Source of the DNA: CADEDV01 sp036374495
GTDB taxonomy: Bacteria > Bacteroidota > Bacteroidia > Chitinophagales > Chitinophagaceae
NCBI GenBank assembly: GCA_965652975.1
Contig: CBFGYO010000010.1
Location: 1 to 44,800, forward strand
Length of the DNA stretch: 44,800 bases
Direction: 5' to 3'
In this document: one piece after another, positions 1-6,705 of the stretch
Layout of the letters: every line of letters starts with the position of its first letter
How positions within the stretch are numbered: position 1 is the first letter of the stretch
Notes under the pieces: generated by a model
Seen by the model: only the letters and a program-made list of their open reading frames with translations
Database searches by the model: none
What the model was told of the DNA's origin: nothing
Translations under genes and position numbers: made by a program

Positions 1-381
1 GAAGTTTTAAAAAGAAGTTGGTCTCTATTTTTCTTCTTGATTTTCTTTTCCTTTGGATGTAAAAATGATAGAAGCAAAGATAAACTCGAAACTATAATAC
101 CATTATGCAATCAAAAACTGTTTGTTGAAAAATATGTTGTATCGGGTGGCGGAGCCTATGGAGGAGATATGATATCAGCTTATTTGACTGACTCTGCTAA
201 TTTTCGAATATACCTTCGCACTTATGATAATGCTCATGAGGGTATTGCATTTGAATGTAAAGGAAATGATAGTGTTAGTGTTTACAAAAAAATAACTGAC
301 ACGGCCACCAACAGATTTAAAATTGTAAGTACTATAGTGTATAGTTTATCAGAGTTAAGAAAGAAAAAAGTATTTGAATAA
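1..381 (+). CDS. Lipoprotein of unknown function, 5' end outside window
   Basis: The reading frame is open from base 1, so the start lies upstream of the window. The first visible residues are EVLKRSWSLFFFLIFFSFGC, a positively charged then hydrophobic stretch ending in a lipobox-like FSFGC at about residue 20, followed by polar KNDRSKDK. This indicates a lipoprotein processed by signal peptidase II. The mature part is only about 107 residues, with no domain I recognise. An alternative TTG start at base 37 would cut off the charged n-region and is less likely. A good intrinsic terminator follows 40 bp downstream, so this is the last gene of its transcript. Confidence 0.6.
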   Translation, partial: EVLKRSWSLFFFLIFFSFGCKNDRSKDKLETIIPLCNQKLFVEKYVVSGGGAYGGDMISAYLTDSANFRIYLRTYDNAHEGIAFECKGNDSVSVYKKITDTATNRFKIVSTIVYSLSELRKKKVFE

Positions 382-420
382 AAAATACAATTAACAATAA
401 AAGACCTCATAGTATTTCAA

Positions 421-447
421 CCACTCCTAACCGGGGGTGGTTTTTTT
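421..447 (+). terminator. Intrinsic terminator after the first lipoprotein gene
   Basis: A 7-bp stem CCACTCC / GGGGTGG (one G-T pair) with a 6-nt loop is followed directly by seven T residues (441-447). It lies 40 bp after the stop of the preceding gene on the same strand. Confidence 0.8.
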
Positions 448-467
448 ATGCTTAACACTTAAAATAT

Positions 468-842
468 ATGAAATTAGAAACAACAAACCCCACCTGTTTT
501 ACTTACCAAACAGAAGAATCCACCACGGCAGCCAGGCTCTTGATAGGACTGTTAGGCGGAGTAGGGGTAAATGGACTGGACAGGATGCGAGTAACGATGA
601 AATTAACGGTGATAAACCGTAAACATGCAAGCTATTTAAGCGATCCAGAGCTGGCAGGATTATCAGTCAGGCATAACCATGACCTGTACAATGACACACA
701 AGTAGAGAAATTTGTTAGAAGGGTGGCAGAGAAACTGCAAACAGGCAGCATTGCCCTTACAAAGGTCATGGCAGATATTATCACTCCACTTACCCAATCG
801 CATTTTACCTTCAACAGATTTGAATTTCACTCCCCCTGCTAG
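468..842 (+). pseudogene. Possible N-terminal fragment of a mobile-element primase/ATPase-like protein
   Basis: The 124-codon frame starts MKLETTNPTCFTYQTEE and contains GLDRMRVTMKLTV, SVRHNHDLYNDTQVEKFVRRVAEKLQTG and a following helix. From memory this resembles the N-terminus of large ATP-binding/primase-like proteins found in Bacteroidota mobile elements, which run to several hundred residues. Here similarity seems to stop near residue 109 and the last residues (SHFTFNRFEFHSPC) look like random read-through. I infer a 3'-truncated remnant, not a functional gene. No Shine-Dalgarno sequence is visible. It could instead be a small intact gene of unknown function. The family assignment is a recollection, not a search result. 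Confidence 0.35.
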
Positions 843-1144
843 TTGTGAGCAACGATTTTTCAACCGAAGGCAACCATTTCTGTATTTACTCCGATACACA
901 ATTCAACCGTTAATAACTGCAATCGATTTCCCGGTAAAGACACAGATATTTTGGCCCTATTCACCCAGATTTTTTTGATAAAGTGAAACGGAAAGGTTAA
1001 ATTAGGTACCCCTTCGGATTTAAGTTGACTTACTTACCTGTATCAATTATCCATATCCCATCCAGAATCAATTATCCCTCCCTGTTATAGCGATTTTACT
1101 TACAAATTCTTTCAAACAGGTTCATTCAATTAAAACTCACACGT
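843..1144. other. Intergenic region, probably the CHRD gene promoter region
   Basis: I see no convincing gene in these 302 bases. The frame at 712-978 has no plausible start or composition. The only structure noticed is an 11-bp direct repeat, ATCAATTATCC, at 1042-1052 and 1067-1077 (25 bp period), 68-103 bp upstream of the next start codon. This could be a regulator-binding pair. No clear TAnnTTTG box was found. Confidence 0.45.
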
Positions 1145-2359
1145 ATGAAACAATTCTATTCAAATCTCCTGGCATTGAGACCGGGGAGAAGTGTTATGCT
1201 ATTTGCACTGCTGATTTGCGCAAGCTATATTTCCAATGCACAGGTATACACTGCCACCCTTTCGGGAGCAGCAGAAGCCCCTCCGAATAACTCACCGGGT
1301 ACCGGAAAAACTACGGTTACCATTACCGGCACTATGATGAGAGTGCAGGCGGATTTTTCCGGGTTGGTAGCAGGTGTTACAGCTTCACATATTCACGCCG
1401 CCACGGCTGTCCCGGGTGCGGGCACAGCAGGTGTTGCAACAAGTGTTCCCACCTTTACCGGTTTTCCGTCAGGCGTAACTTCCGGAACATACGACAGGGT
1501 GTTCGATATGACCCTTGCCTCCAGCTACAATCCCGCCTATATCACGGCAAATGGTGGCACCCCTGCTTCCGCATTCGCTGCGCTAAAAACGGCAATGAAC
1601 AATGGGGCTTCTTATCTCAACATTCATAGTTCTGCTTTTCCTCCGGGAGAGATCAGGGGTTTCCTGGCACTCTGCCCAACGATAAATGTTTCAATACCCA
1701 ACGCATTTGCGCTGCCACAGGGTGTCCTGCCAAACACCGTCTACCCCGCATATGCACCAGCATCATCATTGATGCTTACAGCAACAGTTAGTGGCGGAAC
1801 GGGTCCCTACACGTATAGCTGGACAGGCGGTTCTACCGCTTCAGGTATTACAGTTAGCCCCACAGCAACTACTACTTATACCGTGATGGTATTGGATCAA
1901 AAAGGATGTCCAGGCTCGGCATCGAGGATCGTATCCGTTGCAGATGTTGCAGGTGGCAAAAACGGTGACAAGATTGAAATTTGTCATAAAGGGAGTAATA
2001 CTCTTACAATTGGCGCGTCCGGCGTAGCCGACCATCTCGGTCACAGCGATATGCTGGGTAGCTGTACAGTGGAATCTGTTACTCGTCGGGACGGAAGTGC
2101 AGAATTTGAAAATAACTTCTCTGTAAAAGTCCGCTCCAATCCATCATATAACTATTTTGATCTTCAACTGAGCGGCTCCACAAATAATGACTTCCAGGTA
2201 AAAGTCTACGATCTAACGGGAAGAGTTGTTGAATCAAGAACTTCGCTGCGGGGCATCCAAACGCTGCGAATTGGCAATACTTATAAACCCGGAATTTATG
2301 TCCTCGAAGTATCGCAGGGGGCTCAGAGAAAAACTCTGAAGCTCGTTAAAGCAAACTAA
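1145..2359 (+). CDS. Secreted CHRD-domain protein with T9SS sorting domain
   Basis: 404 residues. A signal peptide at about residues 1-32 ends ISNAQ. A CHRD domain follows at about 33-172: the opening YTATLSGAAEAPPNNSPGTG, the central SHIHAATAVPGAG and the closing YLNIHSSAFPPGEIRGFL are characteristic of this family, named after chordin and common in bacterial secreted proteins of unknown role. A PKD/SprB-like Ig fold spans about 175-265, and about 275-310 holds a short Cys/His-rich module (KIEICHKG ... HLGHSDMLGSC). The last ~75 residues form a type A T9SS sorting domain (VRSNPSYNYF, VYDLTGR, GIYVLEV, KTLKLVK). The protein should therefore be exported across the outer membrane and attached or released. 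It is a single-gene transcript ending in a strong terminator shared with the convergent neighbour. Confidence 0.88.
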   Translation: MKQFYSNLLALRPGRSVMLFALLICASYISNAQVYTATLSGAAEAPPNNSPGTGKTTVTITGTMMRVQADFSGLVAGVTASHIHAATAVPGAGTAGVATSVPTFTGFPSGVTSGTYDRVFDMTLASSYNPAYITANGGTPASAFAALKTAMNNGASYLNIHSSAFPPGEIRGFLALCPTINVSIPNAFALPQGVLPNTVYPAYAPASSLMLTATVSGGTGPYTYSWTGGSTASGITVSPTATTTYTVMVLDQKGCPGSASRIVSVADVAGGKNGDKIEICHKGSNTLTIGASGVADHLGHSDMLGSCTVESVTRRDGSAEFENNFSVKVRSNPSYNYFDLQLSGSTNNDFQVKVYDLTGRVVESRTSLRGIQTLRIGNTYKPGIYVLEVSQGAQRKTLKLVKAN

Positions 2360-2384
2360 AACAATAAGGAAATAAAAAAGAAAG

Positions 2385-2410
2385 GGCGCTGTTGATAACA
2401 GCGCCTTTTT
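2385..2410. terminator. Bidirectional-type terminator between convergent genes
   Basis: A perfect 9-bp stem GGCGCTGTT / AACAGCGCC with a 3-nt loop is followed by TTTTTTTA on the plus strand. An A-rich run (aaaaaagaaa) precedes it, giving T-rich sequence on the other strand. It lies 25 bp after the CHRD gene and just past the stop of the convergent membrane-protein gene. Confidence 0.85.
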
Positions 2411-2412
2411 TA

Positions 2413-3477
2413 TTATCGGTCGGTTAGAAGTGTTACGCTAGCGGCTGCCTCCACCCATTCTCCCTGCCTTCGTTCCTTCCATGGTTTGTTTTCGGGCATA
2501 AAATCGCATAACTCGATGTGCACGGGAGTTGGCTCCTTCCATGTTTGCCCAACGAGTCGCAATTCAAGAATAACGATGTCGCCCGTAATCTTTTCTCCGC
2601 TTATTTCCTGGTCTAGCTTAACTACTGCAGCGGGTGATTCATTTTGCCCTTTTATAAACTGGATAACTGTACCCGTCCGGAAGGATGCCACAGGAGTTTT
2701 TAAATACAATGGATCGTAGTCATAGCCGCCGGACAATTTTATTGTATCGCCGATTTTTATAGGAGAAGGTAATGTGGTGTCCACTGTATCGATTTTTGGA
2801 ATTATTTGTTGAAGACTATTGCCTGTTGAATTTATGTAAAATTTATATTCCTCGAAACCGGTTGGTACCTGATAGTTGTCGGGAGCATAGTGTATTAAAA
2901 AGTAAGTTGAATCATTCAGCCGGCGTACATGCACACTATCTTTTGCCGCATTGTATCCTGTAGAGAATACGGTGTCTTTGTAAGCGAACAGCCCGTCTTT
3001 TACATAAATCGCTAAGGGAGAATCGGGTCCCAGAAATCGTATGCCTGTTTTTTGAATACGAATATTTTCATCCGAATATTTGATAAATGATTCATCACCA
3101 ATAAATGCTACATAAAAGACAATACCAACGCCAAAACCGAAAAATGGAATTAGCAGAAAGGGGATCCACGCCAACGGTAAAAAATAGAAAAATTTATAAA
3201 TACTCCTTTCGATTTTACCTAAAGCAGTCCGATTCCCAAGCCCGAATAGTACCATTATCATAAAAATAACCGACCAGAATATTGCTTTTGTAACCCAGTA
3301 ACCTCGGGGGAATATATTATAGCGGCTAATAGTTATGAGCGCTATCAAAACCGGGGCAAGTATAAAAAGAGAGATGCGAATGATACGAGTCGCCCTTGCG
3401 CTTAGTTTATTCCCCGAACCCGTGTAAATGGTAAGCATGTAAATGATCGCGATGGCAGATATAACAATAACTAGCAT
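2413..3477 (-). CDS. Membrane protein of unknown function, N-terminal TM bundle
   Basis: 354 residues, family not recognised. The N-terminal third has about five hydrophobic segments (about 1-18, 31-50, 62-83, 95-112, 113-130). A ~220-residue soluble, beta-rich region follows, predicted outside the inner membrane (mature domain starting about KYSDENIRIQKTG). There is no lipobox and no sorting domain. It is convergent with the CHRD gene. The next gene on the same strand starts ~90 bp upstream of this one's start, so the two may be co-transcribed. ATG at 3477 is preceded by an A/T-rich sequence, as is usual in this phylum. Function cannot be given. Confidence 0.7.
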   Translation of the reverse strand: MLVIVISAIAIIYMLTIYTGSGNKLSARATRIIRISLFILAPVLIALITISRYNIFPRGYWVTKAIFWSVIFMIMVLFGLGNRTALGKIERSIYKFFYFLPLAWIPFLLIPFFGFGVGIVFYVAFIGDESFIKYSDENIRIQKTGIRFLGPDSPLAIYVKDGLFAYKDTVFSTGYNAAKDSVHVRRLNDSTYFLIHYAPDNYQVPTGFEEYKFYINSTGNSLQQIIPKIDTVDTTLPSPIKIGDTIKLSGGYDYDPLYLKTPVASFRTGTVIQFIKGQNESPAAVVKLDQEISGEKITGDIVILELRLVGQTWKEPTPVHIELCDFMPENKPWKERRQGEWVEAAASVTLLTDR

Positions 3478-3568
3478 ATTTAATGAAGGTGATTTGTTAG
3501 CCTAGTATCGCAAGTCCATTTCATGCACGAATTTTTTATAATTATCTAAACGGCGGGATGTGCTTCTA

Positions 3569-4090
3569 TCAGTTGTAAATAAAAACCAGCCGTTTCTCAA
3601 TTTGCTGACTGTTATTTATTAATTCTGCAATCGTCCCATCTGAATTATAACTAATCCTGTAATTACTGCCATTGTCAGTAATGGCGGTAATTTGGTTTTT
3701 ATCATTATAGCTATAATTAAAATTATTCATAGTGCCACTGCCATTCACCGTCATTTTTACCACCCTGTTTTTGTTGTCATATCCAAAACATTTTACCGTA
3801 CCTGGGTAATTTTCCATATTACATTCTTTGTCTTTAGCAATATTTCTATAAATCCCTTCAGTGGGTACGTAATAAGGTAGTTTGAAGTATTTATTGCAGA
3901 AGAAAAGATCGATTTCGGCAGTGTCGAGGTCAATTTGTTTTGCCCTCATCAACGTATCGACTTTGTGAGCGAGGCCTGGATTTTGATTATCGAATAGGAT
4001 GACGGTGACTTTCTTTACCATTTTCCTGTCTTGTTCAAAGGAACAGTTGGTAATTAAGAATGAAATAGTCAGCAACAGAAATAATCGCAT
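3569..4090 (-). CDS. Lipoprotein with YD/RHS-like strands, unknown function
   Basis: 173 residues from the internal ATG at 4090. I prefer this start because it gives a proper lipoprotein signal (MRLFLLLTISFLITNC), with Cys16 as lipidation site. The longer frame to 4201 would put a second, Cys-rich hydrophobic stretch in front. The C-terminal ~80 residues have a repeating pattern (CFGYDNKNRVVKMTV, FNYSYNDKNQITAITDN, YRISYNSDGTIAEL) like the YD-type beta strands of RHS and wall-associated proteins. Only three or four strands are present. The mature region before it has no domain I recognise. Probably anchored in an envelope membrane. Confidence 0.65.
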   Translation of the reverse strand: MRLFLLLTISFLITNCSFEQDRKMVKKVTVILFDNQNPGLAHKVDTLMRAKQIDLDTAEIDLFFCNKYFKLPYYVPTEGIYRNIAKDKECNMENYPGTVKCFGYDNKNRVVKMTVNGSGTMNNFNYSYNDKNQITAITDNGSNYRISYNSDGTIAELINNSQQIEKRLVFIYN

Positions 4091-4240
4091 AATGGTTTTA
4101 AATATAGAACTTTTACCAGGGTTGGAAAATTTTGATGTGCAATAAAAGCAGCAGGAGAGAAAGATTGCAGAGACCATTAGTAAATAACTCTGCACGCACA
4201 TATTTTTAGAATATACTGCCTGGTTATCTTTTAGCTGATG

Positions 4241-5236
4241 CTATGCTGTACCGACGGATGTCGCAACTGCTTCTTTATTAAATTTAGACCTGTAATCCAG
4301 CGGAGATAAACCCGTAATTCTCTTAAACACTTCCCTGAAAGCCTTGTCATCGGAGTAGCCTACTTCGTTCATTACGTCAAAAATGCTTTTCCTGCCTTTC
4401 TCCAATGTTTTTTTGGCGAATTCTACTTTTACACGTTGTAAATACTCAACAGGGGTATTACCAGTAGCTTTAATAAATCGCCTGTCGAAATTCCGCCTGC
4501 TTATTGCAAGTTTGGAAGCTAATTCTTCGAACGAAATTTTTTCACCGAGGTTTTCTTCAATATAGGTTTGTGCCTCGGATATCAAATCATCACCATGGTT
4601 CTTTTGCGCCTGGAAAATGAAGAAGGGTGATTGGGATGTTCGGTCAAGATCAATTTGAAAAATCTTTGAGCAAACAATTGCCGTTTGCCGGTCAAAATAT
4701 TTTTCTACTAGGAAGAGTATCAGGTTCAAAAATGAATAAGCGCCACCATTGGTATAAATCCCCTTTTCGGCGGTTACCAGTTTGTCGATATGAAGTTTGA
4801 TATTGGGAAATAACCGTCTGAAACCGGTTGCTGCATTCCAATGCGTGGAACAGCTTTTCCCTTCCAGCAGTCCGGTAGCAGCGACTAAAAATGCTCCTGT
4901 ACAAATACTGGCAATTTCAGCTCCACTCATATATTGTTCCCTGATCCAGTCAATAAGTTCCCTATTGTCCCTGATAATATTATCATAATCGTGGGAAAGA
5001 GAAGGTATGATCACCAGGTCGGTTTTCTTTATTTCCCTGATATCAGCAGGATGCACCGAAAAAAAACCAGCGTCCATTTTCAATTCTGTCATAAAACCTG
5101 CTATGTGCACTTCCATCAATGACCTGTTGCCTGACTTTTTCCAAAAATCATTTGCACGGGTGAGAATTTCAAACGAACCAGTTATGCTGCTTAGGTTAGC
5201 GTCACCTTTCGGGACCACTATTGTTACATGCATCAT
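4241..5236 (-). CDS. GlxA-family AraC-type transcriptional regulator
   Basis: 331 residues from ATG 5236 (next Met at 5233); homologues begin near MMHVTIVVPKG, so the longer frame to 5290 is unlikely. Residues ~1-170 form a DJ-1/PfpI-like (class I glutamine amidotransferase-like) domain, including IASICTGAFLVAATGLLEGK around the nucleophile-elbow Cys and STHW. Residues ~215-320 form a two-helix-turn-helix AraC DNA-binding domain (FEELASKLAISRRNFDRRF, SIFDVMNEVGYSDDKAFREVFKR, GLSPLDYRSKF). Such proteins are cytoplasmic regulators. It is divergent from the SRPBCC gene with ~170 bp between starts, so it may control that gene or itself; the effector is unknown. Confidence 0.88.
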   Translation of the reverse strand: MMHVTIVVPKGDANLSSITGSFEILTRANDFWKKSGNRSLMEVHIAGFMTELKMDAGFFSVHPADIREIKKTDLVIIPSLSHDYDNIIRDNRELIDWIREQYMSGAEIASICTGAFLVAATGLLEGKSCSTHWNAATGFRRLFPNIKLHIDKLVTAEKGIYTNGGAYSFLNLILFLVEKYFDRQTAIVCSKIFQIDLDRTSQSPFFIFQAQKNHGDDLISEAQTYIEENLGEKISFEELASKLAISRRNFDRRFIKATGNTPVEYLQRVKVEFAKKTLEKGRKSIFDVMNEVGYSDDKAFREVFKRITGLSPLDYRSKFNKEAVATSVGTA

Positions 5237-5405
5237 ACTAAAATGTTTGCTTAAAGTTACCTGATAATCCTGTCCAAAACAACCCGCCATAAAGTCTATT
5301 TTACCCCCGGCAGCTCAGGATTTGAGACTATAATTTTGATATAAACAATTCCTACAAATTAGATTGGCCCGGAAAAGAAACCATAAACTCACTAAAATAT
5401 TAACC

Positions 5406-5891
5406 ATGGCAACAAAAGATTTTACAACCTCTTTCGTGGTTGACGAAACTCCCCAACAAGTATTCAACGCCGTTATCAATGTTCGCGGCTGGTGGTCAGA
5501 AGAAATTGAAGGTGGTACAGCAAAGCTTAATGATGAGTTTGACTACCATTACAAAGATGTGCACAAATGCAAGATGAGATTGATAGAAGTGATCCCCAAC
5601 AAGAAAGTCGTTTGGCTGGTGCTTGATAACTATTTTAAGTTTACCGAGGACAAACACGAATGGAAAGGGAATAAGATAGTCTTTGATATCACCGAGAAGG
5701 ACAATAAGACGCAACTTCTGTTTACCCAGTTAGGATTGGTCCCCGAATACGAGTGTTTTAATATTTGTAGCGACGCATGGAGCAATTATATCAAAAACAG
5801 TTTGCGTAGCCTCATTACCACGGGCAAAGGACAGCCAAATGCGAAAGAAAGTGAATTTAACGACCAGCTGTTAGAAAAGCATAAAAATTAA
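5406..5891 (+). CDS. SRPBCC-fold (START/AHSA1-like) protein
   Basis: 161 residues from ATG 5406 (ACCATGGC context). The sequence DFTTSFVVDETPQQVFNAV, then WWSEEIEGGTAKLNDEFDYHY, then RLIEVIPNKKVVWLVLDN is typical of small Bacteroidota SRPBCC proteins related to activator of Hsp90 ATPase homologue 1. These have a cavity for hydrophobic ligands and are usually cytoplasmic. No substrate can be named. An upstream frame extension to 5364 adds only 14 basic residues and is not needed. Five bases after its stop begins a truncated paralogue (5896-6066). Divergent from the AraC-type regulator. Confidence 0.85.
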   Translation: MATKDFTTSFVVDETPQQVFNAVINVRGWWSEEIEGGTAKLNDEFDYHYKDVHKCKMRLIEVIPNKKVVWLVLDNYFKFTEDKHEWKGNKIVFDITEKDNKTQLLFTQLGLVPEYECFNICSDAWSNYIKNSLRSLITTGKGQPNAKESEFNDQLLEKHKN

Positions 5892-5895
5892 AGGT

Positions 5896-6066
5896 GTGAA
5901 AGTAAACGATTATCATGTGAGTATCACGGTGGATACTTCAGCCCAGGAGGCATTTAAGAAAATCAATGAGGTTACAAAATGGTGGACGGAAAACCTTGAA
6001 GGTAATTCGCAGAAACGAAGGAAAACAAATGCCGGAAAGGAAATGATTCAGCCAAAATTTAAATAG
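5896..6066 (+). pseudogene. Decayed SRPBCC paralogue, N-terminal fragment
   Basis: A 56-codon frame opens with GTG four bases after the upstream stop. It reads VKVNDYHVSITVDTSAQEAF, then KKINEVTKWWTENLEGNSQK, matching the first ~40 residues of an SRPBCC domain (compare DFTTSFVVDETPQQVFNAV and WWSEEIEGG in the gene before it). After GNSQK the sequence becomes RRKTNAGKEMIQPKFK and stops, without the rest of the ~140-residue fold. I interpret this as a tandem duplicate that lost its C-terminal two-thirds through deletion or frameshift. A short functional peptide is unlikely. Confidence 0.6.
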
Positions 6067-6093
6067 ATTTCTTTAAAGCAATAAATCAGGTAT

Positions 6094-6474
6094 ATGACAA
6101 TTGAAACAAAAAGAATGACGACAACAAACGAGGTGGCGGCACGATTTGACGAGCTGGCCCAGCAGGAAATGTGGTTCGAAATCCAGGATGAGCTTTTTGC
6201 TGAGAATGTAAAAAGTATAGACCCTCCACATTCACCCTACTTTAAATATGCAGAGGGTAAGGCTGCGGTGCGCAAGAAGGGTATGGACTTTGTGCAGAAT
6301 ATCGAGGCGGCGCATGCACGATCTACCACCCGCCCAATCGTGAGTGGCAATCATTTTGCCGTAGGAAGGAATGTAGATATTACAGTAAAAGGATTTGGAA
6401 GAATACAAATTGATGAAATTATGTTGTATGAAGTAAAAGATGGATTGATTGTGTCGGAGCAATTCTTTTATTAA
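6094..6474 (+). CDS. SnoaL-like (NTF2-fold) protein
   Basis: 126 residues. The pattern FDELAQQEMWFEIQDELFAENVKSIDP, then KGMDFVQNIEAAHARST, then NHFAVGRNVDITVKG and IMLYEVKDGLIVSEQFFY is typical of small SnoaL/NTF2-like alpha+beta cone proteins. These act as small-molecule isomerases/cyclases or as orphan ligand-binding proteins; no catalytic assignment is possible here. The start may be ATG 6094 or the Met at 6115 (MTTTNEVAARF); the latter resembles homologues more closely. It is in the same orientation as the SRPBCC gene and its remnant and may be co-transcribed. A strong palindrome/terminator follows at 6622-6651. Confidence 0.75.
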   Translation: MTIETKRMTTTNEVAARFDELAQQEMWFEIQDELFAENVKSIDPPHSPYFKYAEGKAAVRKKGMDFVQNIEAAHARSTTRPIVSGNHFAVGRNVDITVKGFGRIQIDEIMLYEVKDGLIVSEQFFY

Positions 6475-6621
6475 AAATGCTCATTCTCTCTGCGTTACCC
6501 ATTTTCCAAAAGAAAGAAGCAAGGGTCTCCATATTCGATATCACTCACGAATGGCTACTCCGCGTATTCATTACTGAAAGCATAATTGAAAATATTCTTC
6601 GGCAAAACTGGTTAGTATTAT

Positions 6622-6651
6622 AAGCCGGCAAATAAATTTATTTGCCGGCTT
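6622..6651. terminator. Perfect 30-bp palindrome, probable terminator
   Basis: The arms AAGCCGGCAAATAAA and its exact reverse complement meet with no interruption. As RNA this gives a ~13-bp stem ending in a short A/U loop, followed by TTTAT. It separates the SnoaL-like gene from the barrel/A2M operon, 54 bp before the barrel start. A palindromic protein-binding site is an alternative, given its perfect symmetry. Confidence 0.65.
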
Positions 6652-6705
6652 TATGCAATTCATTTTTCGCCTGCATCCTTCCATTGCACACCAAAACCAG
6701 GGTCG

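Noticed and set aside
437..622. Frame starting at 437 overlapping the terminator
   Set aside because: It begins inside the T tract of an intrinsic terminator and overlaps the better-looking frame at 468.
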